Assembly (NCBI GenBank): GCA_029593915.1
Contig: CP046147.1
Coordinates: forward strand, 1,054,001-1,118,000
DNA from: Candidatus Lucifugimonas marina
Lineage (GTDB): Bacteria; Chloroflexota; Dehalococcoidia; Lucifugimonadales; Lucifugimonadaceae
Length of the DNA stretch: 64,000 nt
Direction of reading: 5' to 3'
In this document: positions 26,666 through 34,585 of the stretch, piece by piece
Layout: each line of letters begins with the position of its first letter
How positions within the stretch are numbered: position 1 is the first letter of the stretch
Position numbers and translations under genes: made by a program
The notes under the pieces: model-generated
Databases searched by the model: none
Seen by the model: the letters and a program-made list of their open reading frames with translations, nothing else
Told to the model about the DNA's origin: nothing

Positions 26666-26792
26666 CGAATTCTCCTGAACTGATTTGCGTTGTGGGGAGT
26701 GTATTCGAGAATTTTTATTGCTGACGCGAATATGCGCGTTCGATCAAGAGAATTGAACTTGAATCAGGACGAACGTTGTTGGGAGGAGCGCG

Positions 26793-27794
26793 TTAGATTC
26801 GGTACGCACTTTTTGCCGCGTCTCTGAACAACCATGCCTTTTCGCTGGCTGAATAGTCTTTGGCGAATCGTTTGAATGCGTTCCAGAGGACGGTGTAGGA
26901 CATCGATTGGTTATCGACCGGGAAATTGCTTTCGAACATGCAGCGTTCAACACCAAACTGCTCGATGCAGTGGGTGTAATAAGGAGCCATAGTCTCGGCG
27001 ATATCTTGCGATGAGGGTGGGGCAGGGCGCTCGTCCCAACCGTAGCCACCGAGGGGCATCCCGGTTCCACCGAGTTTCACCGTGACGTTGTCGCACGTAG
27101 CAAGATCGGTCATTCCCTGTTTCCACAACTTCATCATTTCGTCGTGCTTACCGACGTAGGGTCCGATTCCGATGGGGCCACCAATGTGGTCGACAATAAT
27201 TTTTATTTCAGGAAATGTTCTTGCGAGATCTACTAGTTCCTGATGTTGGGTGTGATAGAGCCATGCATCGAAGCTGAGATCTAGCTCGCCCAAGGCTGCG
27301 TAGCCTTTACGGAAATTTTCGTCTTGCAGCAAGCCTTTTGGAGGATTTTTGTATCCGCCGATTTCAGGGCTTTCATCCCAGCATGAAGAATTTCTAATGC
27401 CTCTGAATCTGCCACCACCGGCAACAATGTGGGCTTCCAGGACTTCCTTAGCTGCTTCGCCAATGGTTAGATCGACGTAGCCAACGATTCCAGCTGCGAC
27501 TTTAGTGATTCCATATTCACCGCTTGCGCTTTGGGCAGCGAGTCCGGTGACGAATTCGGTTTCACCGACCGGAATCATCGCTTCAGGCCCCTCTTTTCGG
27601 TACATGGCGCTGCATTCGACGAAAACGGTTTCAGCGATGTTGTGACCGCCACCTATATCGACGAGTAGTTCGTCGAGCATGTACCGAAAACCGGGTCGAT
27701 CCCAGAAATGGTGATGCGGATCGCAGATCGGTAGATCAGGATCGATCGCTTCTTCAGATGTGAGTGCAAGCCAGTCGGGGCGAGGTGTAGTCAT
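26793..27794 (-). CDS. Amidohydrolase family protein (amidohydrolase_2 TIM barrel)
   Basis: This metal-dependent hydrolase or decarboxylase of the amidohydrolase_2 group includes lactone hydrolases and ACMS decarboxylase. The N-terminal metal motif CDPHHHFWDRP (about 22-32), the KIIVDHIGGP strand and FESNFPVDNQSMSY near the C-terminus are typical of the sugar-lactonase-like branch. The frame continues upstream to 27896, but that part (SLLPREKEHIA) is translated family C repeat; the ATG at 27794, giving 333 residues, fits the family length. It probably opens a sugar lactone or similar intermediate in the arabinose/sulfatase block. Confidence 0.87.
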   Translation of the reverse strand: MTTPRPDWLALTSEEAIDPDLPICDPHHHFWDRPGFRYMLDELLVDIGGGHNIAETVFVECSAMYRKEGPEAMIPVGETEFVTGLAAQSASGEYGITKVAAGIVGYVDLTIGEAAKEVLEAHIVAGGGRFRGIRNSSCWDESPEIGGYKNPPKGLLQDENFRKGYAALGELDLSFDAWLYHTQHQELVDLARTFPEIKIIVDHIGGPIGIGPYVGKHDEMMKLWKQGMTDLATCDNVTVKLGGTGMPLGGYGWDERPAPPSSQDIAETMAPYYTHCIEQFGVERCMFESNFPVDNQSMSYTVLWNAFKRFAKDYSASEKAWLFRDAAKSAYRI

Positions 27795-27823
27795 GTCTTT
27801 TTTGAGGTGGGATGCGATGTGTT

Positions 27824-27857
27824 CCTTCTCCCGGGGGAGAAGGCTAGGTTGAGGGTG
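27824..27857 (-). repeat. 34-bp inverted repeat, left copy (flanks the sulfatase gene)
   Basis: This 34-bp sequence (CCTTCTCCCGGGGGAGAAGG followed by CTAGGTTGAGGGTG) is the exact reverse complement of 29446-29479. The first 20 bases form a perfect hairpin. The two copies lie on either side of the sulfatase gene. It belongs to repeat family C. Confidence 0.85.
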
Positions 27858-27894
27858 AAATTGGCGATAGTAACGAATGTTGAAGTAGTACGAC

Positions 27895-27956
27895 ACTCCC
27901 TCACCTCAATCCTCTCCTAACAGGAGAGGATGCCCTTCGACTGGGCTCAGGATGAT
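27895..27956. repeat. Family C and family A repeats in tandem
   Basis: CCCTCACCTCAATCCTCTCCTAACAGGAGAGGA (27897-27930, hairpin TCCTCTCC/GGAGAGGA) is followed at once by CCCTTCGACTGGGCTCAGGATGAT (27933-27956). The same two families recur in the spacer on the other side of the sulfatase gene. They lie just beyond the sulfatase stop. Confidence 0.75.
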
Positions 27957-27991
27957 GGATTGCAATGCATGATCGTGTACGTTCCTGGAGC

Positions 27992-29293
27992 CTACTTCAC
28001 CATTTGGTCGAAGATTGGCGCAAGTTGAGCACGGACTGCAGCGCGTTCGTCGTTGTCGTTGCTTGCTTCGAAGGCTGATTGCTCTTCAGGATCGGCATTA
28101 ATATCGAAGAGGTTGCCATCGTCGTAGAGTTTGTACTGGTGTGTTCGAATGTAGCGAGCGAATCGATACACACGCCCCGACATCGGTTCGAAATGGAAGT
28201 ACATCCATTCCCGTGAGTCGCCGTCTTCGCCTTTGAGCTGTGGCAGGAACGTCCGTCCGTCCATGACGTAATCAGCGGGAGGCGTAATACCTGCGGCATC
28301 CATGATTGTCGGTAGGAAATCAGACGAATCGATCAGGTCGTTCTCAACGTGGCCTTCAGGGATAGTTCCCGGCCAGCTGGCGATGAGTGGAACGTGGGTT
28401 CCGCGGTCGACAGTCAGTCCTTTACCACCACACACTTCGGTGTGAGAGTGCATTACAGAACAGACCTCGATAGGCGATCCGTTATCTCCGACGTAGATAA
28501 CAAGAGTGTCTTCGGCGATGCCCAATTCTGAAAGCTTGTCGTTCACTCGACCGATCACTTTGTCGTGGTACTCGACCATGTCTTTGTAGTAGCGAGGATC
28601 GTCGTCCCAGCCCTCCAGCTCGTCCCAAGTTCGGCCACCAAGAGTTTCGTTGGAAGGCGGAATGAAATCGTCGTATTCAGGGCTATCAGGAGTTGGCTCA
28701 AGCGGGCGGTGAGTCAGTGCCATCGGGAAGTAAACGAAGAACGGGTCGTCTTGATTACGTTCCATGAAATCCATGATGTAGTCGGCAAAAATGTCTTCAC
28801 CGTACTTATCTTTGGTGTCGTCGAGGAACTTGCCGTTTTCGTAGATGATGGGGTCTTTATAACGAGAGCCCTTATCTTCGGTGTGGTGGGGATGCCACAC
28901 GCAGAACTCGTCGAATCCAGCATCTTCGATTGTTTGGCCAGTCGAGCGTGCCTCGGGCATTTCATCAGGCGGGTTGTACGAATGAAGCTGCCATTTGCCT
29001 GCAATACAAGTCTTGTATCCAGCATCGGAGAAAAGGTGCCCGAACGTAACTTCATCGGGGTGCATTAGTCCGAACCCGAGATAGTTTCGGAAGTTGTATT
29101 TTCCCGTCATCAGCTGGATTCGGGTTGGGGTGCACAATGGCTGAACGTGGGCGTTTTCGAACCGTGCTCCAGCGGCTGCCATGCCATCAAGAACGGGAGT
29201 GGCGTAAGAGGTACCGCCATTGACTCCGATAGCTTCATATCCGAGGTCGTCGGACATTATTAGGACGATGTTAGGTCGGCGGTCGCTGGCCAT
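27992..29293 (-). CDS. Sulfatase, formylglycine-dependent (arylsulfatase type I)
   Basis: The 433-residue sulfatase hydrolyses sulfate esters. Metal ligands are in MSDDLGYE (Asp15, Asp16). The modification motif CTPTR (Cys54, Pro56, Arg58) is the C-x-P-x-R site that is converted to formylglycine. HPDEVTFGHLFSDAGY and GKWQLHSY match the family, and VYVGDNGSP-type residues supply the second Asp/Asn pair. No signal peptide is seen, so it may act in the cytosol or use another export route. No modifying enzyme lies in the window. Repeats border it on both sides, including a perfect 34-bp inverted pair. Confidence 0.94.
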   Translation of the reverse strand: MASDRRPNIVLIMSDDLGYEAIGVNGGTSYATPVLDGMAAAGARFENAHVQPLCTPTRIQLMTGKYNFRNYLGFGLMHPDEVTFGHLFSDAGYKTCIAGKWQLHSYNPPDEMPEARSTGQTIEDAGFDEFCVWHPHHTEDKGSRYKDPIIYENGKFLDDTKDKYGEDIFADYIMDFMERNQDDPFFVYFPMALTHRPLEPTPDSPEYDDFIPPSNETLGGRTWDELEGWDDDPRYYKDMVEYHDKVIGRVNDKLSELGIAEDTLVIYVGDNGSPIEVCSVMHSHTEVCGGKGLTVDRGTHVPLIASWPGTIPEGHVENDLIDSSDFLPTIMDAAGITPPADYVMDGRTFLPQLKGEDGDSREWMYFHFEPMSGRVYRFARYIRTHQYKLYDDGNLFDINADPEEQSAFEASNDNDERAAVRAQLAPIFDQMVK

Positions 29294-29335
29294 GGTTGTG
29301 CTGGTTCTTTCTGCCGAGTATCCGGCACTGCGTGG

Positions 29336-29404
29336 CCCTTCGACAGGGCTCAGGATGGTTGGTTCGGTGGACTCCCTCTCGTTGGAGAGAGGGTTGGGTT
29401 GAAG
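29336..29404. repeat. Family A and family C repeats upstream of the sulfatase gene
   Basis: CCCTTCGACAGGGCTCAGGATGGT (29336-29359, family A) and ACTCCCTCTCGTTGGAGAGAGGGTTGGGTTGAAGG (29371-29404, family C in reverse arrangement). They lie in the 200-bp spacer between the sulfatase and ThuA-like genes, which otherwise contains no gene. Confidence 0.75.
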
Positions 29405-29445
29405 GAGGAATCTGCTACTTAAGGATTTGTTCTTGCTGCCGACTC

Positions 29446-29479
29446 CACCCTCAACCTAGCCTTCTCCCCCGGGAGAAGG
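29446..29479 (+). repeat. 34-bp inverted repeat, right copy
   Basis: CACCCTCAACCTAGCCTTCTCCCCCGGGAGAAGG is the perfect reverse complement of 27824-27857. It ends 15 bp from the stop of the ThuA-like gene and could double as its terminator hairpin, although there is no T-run. Confidence 0.85.
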
Positions 29480-29493
29480 GACTTGCTCTGCAA

Positions 29494-30120
29494 CTAGCTC
29501 AAGTATTTGAGTGCGTTGAGGATTAGCTTTTGGAACTGCGGGTGCTGCTGGGATGACCCGGCGTGGCCCAGAGCGATGTTGGCCACTTTGCCTGCGCCGA
29601 ACTGGTGAGTCCAGCCGAGTGGCTTGTCTTCACCTTCGACAACTCCGTGCATGAAAATATCTATCCCCGGTTGAAGATCTAGGCCGCAGTAGCACTCGTC
29701 GTAGGTCCAGAAATCCTCTAAACCTGCTGCAATTGGATGATCAGGCTGATCGATGTATACCTGGAACCAGCCAAAAGGTGGGTGCCAGCTTTCGCCAAGA
29801 ACCCATCCTCCACCAGTGATCTTCTTTGTCTCTGACCAGTCGGGGCACGATGCTGCCGAAATGTGAATGGAGAGAAGCGATCCGCCGCCAGCGACGTAGC
29901 CTTCGAATCCCTCGCGCTGCGCGTCGTTCAAGTCGTTGTCAGTGGCTTCCTGGCGCAGAGTGTTGAGCACGATGGCATCGAAGCCTGAGAGATCGCCAGA
30001 AAGTTCGTCTGCCGATTCCGATAGCGTGATCGAATGTCCCGCTTCTTCAAGAAACTCTTGCAAGACCGGTGTTGACTCTTCATAAGGGTGTTTACCACCG
30101 GTAATAAGAAGTAAATTCAT
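29494..30120 (-). CDS. ThuA-like domain protein
   Basis: At 208 residues this is a glutamine-amidotransferase-like fold of the ThuA (trehalose utilisation) family: MNLLLITGGKHPYEESTPVL at the N-terminus, GFDAIVLNTLR, FEGYVAGGGSLLSIH at the position of the nucleophile elbow, and HPIAAGLEDFWTYDECYC. The family is linked to disaccharide oxidation or 3-keto-sugar metabolism, but the reaction is poorly known. It stands upstream of the sulfatase gene on the same strand, fitting the carbohydrate theme of this block. Confidence 0.87.
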   Translation of the reverse strand: MNLLLITGGKHPYEESTPVLQEFLEEAGHSITLSESADELSGDLSGFDAIVLNTLRQEATDNDLNDAQREGFEGYVAGGGSLLSIHISAASCPDWSETKKITGGGWVLGESWHPPFGWFQVYIDQPDHPIAAGLEDFWTYDECYCGLDLQPGIDIFMHGVVEGEDKPLGWTHQFGAGKVANIALGHAGSSQQHPQFQKLILNALKYLS

Positions 30121-30168
30121 TTGAGGTTTCTCCTGAGAGTTTTTGGTTTCGTGCTGAAAAGCGCCGCT

Positions 30169-30843
30169 TTAAGAACCCAGCAGTGGATCGGCATCAGTTT
30201 GCACTGCCGGCGCGGAAGAAGTGGCAGATTCGGTCGGACTTGAAGCTAGCAGATCAGGATTTTTGGCTTCCCACTCTTTTCGCCAAATTTCCATGAGCAT
30301 GAACTCGTATCCGTCTCGTTTTACGTCACGCACCGGAGTGAAACCGGCTTTAGTAAATGATTTTTGAGCTCGATAGTTGTGAGACAGAGTGTGAAGATAG
30401 ACCCGCTCAAGTTCGGTGGTGATGAAGATGTGGGCCAGCGCTGTTTTTACAACATCTGTGCCGAATCCCTTGCTCCAGTAATCACGATCACCAATCATGA
30501 TTCCCAGTTCGCACTGCGATTTATCGGTGTTGATGTCGTAGTACATACAGTTGCCGATGTGATGACCGTCGAGCGTGTCGATTGCCATTCTGACCGACCA
30601 TGGCGACGGATAGTTCACATCGTCACGGTGGTAGCGAAGATATTCGGCGAACGTGAGAGTTACCGGGCGTGTGGCATCGAGCGCTGCTAATTCTGGATCG
30701 ATACGCCATGAATAATCGGCTTCAGCATCGTCCATCGACTTGGACCGAAGAACTGTGAATTCGCCGACTAAGTGCAAATCAGTCGTTGCTTGCTGTTCGC
30801 CCTTCATAAAAGGCCACAGCTTTTTCCAAGACTCGCGCTTCAT
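30169..30843 (-). CDS. GNAT family N-acetyltransferase (RimJ/RimL type)
   Basis: A GNAT acyltransferase of the RimJ/RimL-like group occupies roughly residues 27-190: GNCMYYDINTDKSQCELGIMIGDRDYWSKGFGTDVV spans the acetyl-CoA-binding motif A (RDYWSKGFGTD), followed by VYLHTLSHNYRAQKSFTKAGF, the motif B region. A short alanine/serine-rich tail follows. Starts at 30843 or 30807 both overlap the 3' end of the NUDIX gene (by 65 or 29 bp) and neither has a good ribosome site, so the start is uncertain and translation may be coupled. The acceptor is unknown. Confidence 0.85.
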   Translation of the reverse strand: MKRESWKKLWPFMKGEQQATTDLHLVGEFTVLRSKSMDDAEADYSWRIDPELAALDATRPVTLTFAEYLRYHRDDVNYPSPWSVRMAIDTLDGHHIGNCMYYDINTDKSQCELGIMIGDRDYWSKGFGTDVVKTALAHIFITTELERVYLHTLSHNYRAQKSFTKAGFTPVRDVKRDGYEFMLMEIWRKEWEAKNPDLLASSPTESATSSAPAVQTDADPLLGS

Positions 30844-31288
30844 TCCGATGGGTCAGCCTCTGTGATGCTTCTTTGATCTCGATCCATTCGACATCATCGT
30901 ACTCATGGTCGTGGTCCGATGTATCGCCACCGATGTATTTCATCAGGTACCAGTGGACCGTTTTATCGATTCGAACCGTACTGTCGTCGTCGAACGGTAG
31001 ATCGCCAAGCGTTTCGCTGGCGGTGCGAAAGAAGGAGTAGTACGTATCGTCGATAGCCGGACCGGTTTCTACCTGCAGTCCGGTCTCTTCCGAAACTTCT
31101 CGCGCCGCTGTTTCGGCTACCGATTCGCCCTCTTCAGGCGTGCCTTTCGGCAGCGCCCAGAGCGATTCTGCCCTTCGGTGACACAGGGCAACGGTGAGTT
31201 TCCCGTGATCGTCAGGGTTCTCGCGCAGCACAACACCTCCGGCGGACCAGCGGTCGATTGAGTGATCTGTTGTGCGTTGTCGAGTCAT
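30779..31288 (-). CDS. NUDIX hydrolase
   Basis: This 169-residue NUDIX protein contains the full 23-residue NUDIX box, GTPEEGESVAETAAREVSEE followed by TGL (about 54-76), with the glutamates that bind Mg2+. SIDRWSAGGVVLRE at the N-terminus and LWALPKGTPEEG match the group that hydrolyses diadenosine polyphosphates or other nucleoside diphosphate derivatives. It is upstream of, and overlaps, the GNAT gene. Exact substrate unknown. Confidence 0.92.
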   Translation of the reverse strand: MTRQRTTDHSIDRWSAGGVVLRENPDDHGKLTVALCHRRAESLWALPKGTPEEGESVAETAAREVSEETGLQVETGPAIDDTYYSFFRTASETLGDLPFDDDSTVRIDKTVHWYLMKYIGGDTSDHDHEYDDVEWIEIKEASQRLTHRNEARVLEKAVAFYEGRTASND

Positions 31289-31438
31289 GGTTTGAAACTG
31301 TAACCGAGTTTGAATCGATGTTTACGTAACTGTAAATGCGTGAGCGGATTCTAAGTTTGAGGATGCCATCGGTCAAACGCTAGCGGCCTGACTTTTATTT
31401 CATAGAAATATCAGACCTAAATTCAACCCCTAAATAAA

Positions 31439-31467
31439 TTGACACTGAACTGAACAAATTCGATAAT
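31439..31467 (+). promoter_or_regulatory. Strong sigma70 promoter in the NUDIX-korA spacer
   Basis: TTGACA (31439-31444, six of six) and GATAAT (31462-31467, five of six) are separated by exactly 17 bp. It is the best promoter match I noticed in the window. It faces korA but lies 283 bp from its start, ahead of a structured region and a terminator-like hairpin. Confidence 0.8.
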
Positions 31468-31473
31468 TGACGG

Positions 31474-31650
31474 TTGGATAAACGCACTGAAATGGCACTT
31501 CGAAGCACACGCTTACATCAAGTAGAAATAATTGGCAGTAGTTCGGCTGGAACAACTGCTATCTACGAACTATCCCATTTTTCAGTACGTTCTCAGGATA
31601 TTTCGAATAAACATTAACCGCATTGATAGAAAACAGATGCGGTTTTTTTG
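31474..31650 (+). ncRNA. Candidate structured RNA (independent small RNA or korA leader)
   Basis: From the expected transcription start (about 31474) to the T-run at 31642-31649 the transcript would be about 175 nt and strongly self-complementary. AACGcACTGAA (near 31481-31491) pairs with TTCAGTaCGTT (near 31580-31591), and the stem continues with ATGG/CCAT. Inside it GTAGA/TCTAC and GGCAGTaGTT/AACaACTGCT form an apical arm. A terminator hairpin closes the unit. The rod-like shape with an internal bubble and the length recall 6S RNA, but no family could be assigned. A 41-codon frame (31492-31617, MALRSTRLHQVEII...) also fits inside but has no ribosome site. Confidence 0.5.
31616..31649 (+). 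terminator. Rho-independent terminator or attenuator upstream of korA
   Basis: AACCGCAT and ATGCGGTT form an 8-bp stem with a loop of about 13 bases, followed by a run of seven T. It ends about 78 bp before korA. It either ends the small RNA predicted upstream or works as an attenuator in the korA leader. Confidence 0.65.
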
Positions 31651-31652
31651 CG

Positions 31653-31717
31653 CCTAAATCTGAACCATTTAGGGGCAAGGCACACTAGTTCGCCGAGTAC
31701 TAATACTCGGGAGAAGG
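31653..31717 (+). promoter_or_regulatory. korA 5' leader with two hairpins, one abutting the ribosome site
   Basis: CCTAAAT/ATTTAGG (31653-31659 and 31667-31673) forms a first hairpin. CCGAGTA/TACTCGG with a four-base loop (31693-31699 and 31704-31710) forms a second, whose 3' arm supplies the first bases of the Shine-Dalgarno region GGGAGAAGG. Partial occlusion of the ribosome site is possible, so translation of korA may be modulated by this structure. Confidence 0.45.
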
Positions 31718-31726
31718 TAGCAAACA

Positions 31727-33442
31727 TTGGATAAGCACGACTTCGTCATCCGATTCGCCGGAGAGGGCGGACAGGGACTGGTCACATCCGCTGATGCTCT
31801 CGCACGAGCTGCTGCTCATGCAGGGTACTTCGTACAGACTCACTCGACGTTTCCATCCCAGATTATGGGTGGACCAGCGTCTTCACAGGTACGAATCTCA
31901 ACTACACCGGTGCTGAGCTCTGGTGACGGTGTTGACGTTCTGGTCGCTCTGAACCAGTACGCATACGACCACCACAACGAAGATTTGAATCCGGGTGGTG
32001 TGACGGTTTACAACGCTGAAGAGTACGAACTGCCAGAAGGCGGTAACTACTTCGGTATCAAGGCCGACGAACTCGCTAAATCGACCGGTAACGCTCGAGC
32101 AGCGAACATGGTTACTATCGGCGCAGTTGCCAACTTGATCGATTTCAAACTCGAAGAAATCGACGAATTCATCACCCAGCGGTTTACGCGTGGACGAGAC
32201 GGCGACGCTGAAATCATCGAAGCCAACATCAAGGCCGTTCGTCTTGGTGTCGATGTTGCTGCATCAAGTGGTTTCAGTGTTGGACAGCTCGAGGCTGCCA
32301 CTCCTCCTGATTACCAGCAGATCGTTATTACCGGTAACGCCGCTCTCGCAATGGGTGCGACTGCTGCGGGACTAAATTTCTACGTTGGCTACCCAATTTC
32401 TCCTGCCACAACAGTTTTGGTGTGGATGGAAAACAACCTGTGGGGCGAAGATCGATTCGTTCACCAGGTCGCATCTGAAATTGAAGCAATCAACGCTACT
32501 CTCGGCGCTGGCTTTGCAGGCAAGAAGGCAATGACAGCTACTGCTGGTCCTGGTTTCTCGCTTATGAGCGAGGGTCTGGGTCTTGCATGGATGGCTGAAA
32601 TTCCGATGGTGGTCACCAACGTTCAGCGTGGTGGACCAGCAACCGGACTCCCAACTAAGTCGGAACAGTCTGACCTCTACACCAGCATGCACCCCGCACA
32701 CGGCGATATTCGAATGCCGCTGTTGGCTCCGGGTACGATCGAAGAATGTTTCTACGCTGCTGCTCTTGCTCAGAACTGGGCAGAGCGGTATCAGGGACCG
32801 GTTATTCTCGTAACTGAGTTCGGTCTTGCTGAACGTGGTGAGAACATCCGTCGACCTGATCTTTCGAAGATCAGTGCAGAAAGCCGAACTACTGTCAGCG
32901 AAAGCGACACTGGCAAGCGATACGACTCGTGGGACGGTTCTACACCGCTTCCTGGCATGCCTATTCCTGGTGGACCCGGCGCATACGTTGCGAACGGTTC
33001 TGAGCACGATGAGATTGGTGACACGACTCACCTTCCTCGCCACCACGTTCGACTTACGGAACGCCGCTTCAAGAAGATTGATCTTCTTGATGGTGCACAC
33101 TATGAAATCGAAAACGCGAATGCTGAGACAATCATCATGCCGTGGGGTAGCTCGAAGGGCCCGGCTCGCGAGGCTTACGACAGGCTTCGAGATCAGGGTG
33201 CTGACGTTGGTTGGCTTTACTCTGTATCGTTGAACCCGCTGCCTGAGGAAGTTACCGAAGTTCTCAAAACTGGAAAGAAGATCATCGTTCCTGAACTAAA
33301 CTACTTAGGACAGTGGTCATCGCTTCTCCGTATGGAGGGCTACAACGCTGAGTCGATTACTCAGTACACAGGTCTGCCGTTCAGGCCTGCTGATCTTGTG
33401 GATAGTATTAGCGAGCGAATCGGGGCTGGAGTTACAGCATGA
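31727..33442 (+). CDS. korA: 2-oxoacid:acceptor oxidoreductase, fused gamma-alpha subunit
   Basis: The 571-residue product fuses a gamma domain (VIRFAGEGGQGLVTSADAL near the N-terminus, about 1-185) to an alpha domain (GNAALAMGATAAGLNFYVGYPISPAT, from about 203). This layout is that of KorA-type 2-oxoglutarate or pyruvate:ferredoxin oxidoreductases, which oxidatively decarboxylate 2-oxoacids with CoA and ferredoxin. The TTG start has GGGAGAAGG 9 bases upstream. korB overlaps by 4 bp (ATGA), so the subunits are translationally coupled. The iron-sulfur delta subunit is not adjacent. In organisms of this type it can replace 2-oxoglutarate dehydrogenase. Confidence 0.95.
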   Translation: MDKHDFVIRFAGEGGQGLVTSADALARAAAHAGYFVQTHSTFPSQIMGGPASSQVRISTTPVLSSGDGVDVLVALNQYAYDHHNEDLNPGGVTVYNAEEYELPEGGNYFGIKADELAKSTGNARAANMVTIGAVANLIDFKLEEIDEFITQRFTRGRDGDAEIIEANIKAVRLGVDVAASSGFSVGQLEAATPPDYQQIVITGNAALAMGATAAGLNFYVGYPISPATTVLVWMENNLWGEDRFVHQVASEIEAINATLGAGFAGKKAMTATAGPGFSLMSEGLGLAWMAEIPMVVTNVQRGGPATGLPTKSEQSDLYTSMHPAHGDIRMPLLAPGTIEECFYAAALAQNWAERYQGPVILVTEFGLAERGENIRRPDLSKISAESRTTVSESDTGKRYDSWDGSTPLPGMPIPGGPGAYVANGSEHDEIGDTTHLPRHHVRLTERRFKKIDLLDGAHYEIENANAETIIMPWGSSKGPAREAYDRLRDQGADVGWLYSVSLNPLPEEVTEVLKTGKKIIVPELNYLGQWSSLLRMEGYNAESITQYTGLPFRPADLVDSISERIGAGVTA

Positions 33443-34308
33443 GCAAGCGCAATCCTGAATACGATTTCGCGTGGTGCCCGGGATGTGGCGACTTTGGAGT
33501 GCGACGAGCACTTCAGGTAGCACTTGAGGGTTACTCCGCCGAACACGAAGAGCCACAGGCTAACAACGTTGTTGTTGCTGGTATTGGTTGTTCTGGAAAC
33601 ATGGTTCACCTTGTTGAAGGTGAACAGCCTTTCGGCATTCACGGTATCCACGGTCGGTCATTGCCGATCGCATTTGGAGTGAAGCAGGGCAACCCCAAAT
33701 TGAACACGGTTGTGGTCGCTGGTGATGGTGACTTCCTTTCAATTGGTGCTGAGCACATTGGTCCTGCCGCTAACCGAAACGTAAACGTTACCGCTGTTGT
33801 TATGGACAACGGTGTGTACGGCCTTACTAAAGGTCAGTCTTCACCAACCAGTGAATTTGGTGCCGTCACAACATCGACTCCGCTTGGCAAAATTGAAACT
33901 CCGGTTTCGCCTCTCAAGCTGTACATGTCGATTGGTGTGACTTACATCGCTTCGTACTACTCGAGCAAGCCTCGTGTGCTGGCAAAGATGATCCAGGAAG
34001 CCATGAATCACAAGGGCTTCAGCATCGTTCACGTTCAGTCGCCTTGCACGACTTACAACGACACTTACGACATTCTCAAGGGCAAGCCGAAGGAAGGTAT
34101 TAAGGGACTCGCTTACGAGATTCCTGAAGATCATGACCCTTCGAGTGTTGAGGATGCGAACGATCTGTTGAGCCGGCCCGGTGTCCCTCTTGGAGTTATC
34201 TTCAAGAAGGAAGGCAAGACGCTTCAGGATCGATACGAAGAGCTACGAGAGCGGGCTCCAAAACGAACCAACGATGAACTGTTGGATTCGTACCTGCTAC
34301 AGATGTAG
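33439..34308 (+). CDS. korB: 2-oxoacid:acceptor oxidoreductase, beta subunit
   Basis: The 289-residue thiamine-diphosphate-binding beta subunit starts in the ATGA overlap with korA. WCPGCGDFGVRRALQ (about 12-26) bears the CxxC iron-sulfur-type motif. HGIHGRSLPIAFGVK and GDGDFLSIGAEH include the ThDP/Mg2+ motif (GDGD...), and VMDNGVYGLTKGQSSPTS (about 118-135) is highly conserved in Kor and Por beta subunits. It forms the catalytic alpha-beta unit with KorA. A strong terminator follows 25 bp after the stop. Confidence 0.95.
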   Translation: MSKRNPEYDFAWCPGCGDFGVRRALQVALEGYSAEHEEPQANNVVVAGIGCSGNMVHLVEGEQPFGIHGIHGRSLPIAFGVKQGNPKLNTVVVAGDGDFLSIGAEHIGPAANRNVNVTAVVMDNGVYGLTKGQSSPTSEFGAVTTSTPLGKIETPVSPLKLYMSIGVTYIASYYSSKPRVLAKMIQEAMNHKGFSIVHVQSPCTTYNDTYDILKGKPKEGIKGLAYEIPEDHDPSSVEDANDLLSRPGVPLGVIFKKEGKTLQDRYEELRERAPKRTNDELLDSYLLQM

Positions 34309-34333
34309 TTTCTTCTACTCTTTGAGTAAAACG

Positions 34334-34365
34334 AAAAAGCCCCGATTTGTTCGGGGCTTTTTTTG
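34334..34365 (+). terminator. Rho-independent terminator of korAB
   Basis: AAAAAGCCCCGA and TCGGGGCTTTTT form a GC-rich stem of about 11 bp with a four-base loop, followed by T7. It sits directly after korB. The A-run upstream makes it usable from the other strand as well. Confidence 0.92.
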
Positions 34366-34434
34366 TGCTTTTATCAAATGTATTTAGTCGACTAAGATTT
34401 TCGGTTTGATGCGGGGAGGAACCTTCGATATTGT

Positions 34435-34550
34435 CATTCTGACCTTGATTCAGAATTATTTTCAAGAGAGTTGTATTGCCAACGTGGCGAGAGTCGTCAG
34501 CAAGAACGATAGTTGGTGCTCGCTAGTGATTCTGAATCAAGTTCAGAATG
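34435..34550. repeat. Element of about 116 bp with 22-bp terminal inverted repeats
   Basis: CATTCTGACCTTGATTCAGAAT (34435-34456) and ATTCTGAATCAAGTTCAGAATG (34529-34550) are inverted copies with one mismatch, enclosing about 72 bp with no gene. Each arm is itself partly palindromic. The shape is that of a small MITE or REP-like hairpin element. It occupies the spacer between korB and the sigma-factor gene, which holds nothing else that I can support. Confidence 0.6.
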
Positions 34551-34585
34551 CCAGAAGCATGTAGTTCGTTCCGGGAAGAGCGGTG

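Noticed and set aside
31492..31617. 41-codon open frame inside the RNA unit upstream of korA
   Set aside because: There is no ribosome site, the composition is not protein-like, and the frame lies inside paired RNA segments. A structured RNA explains the region better.
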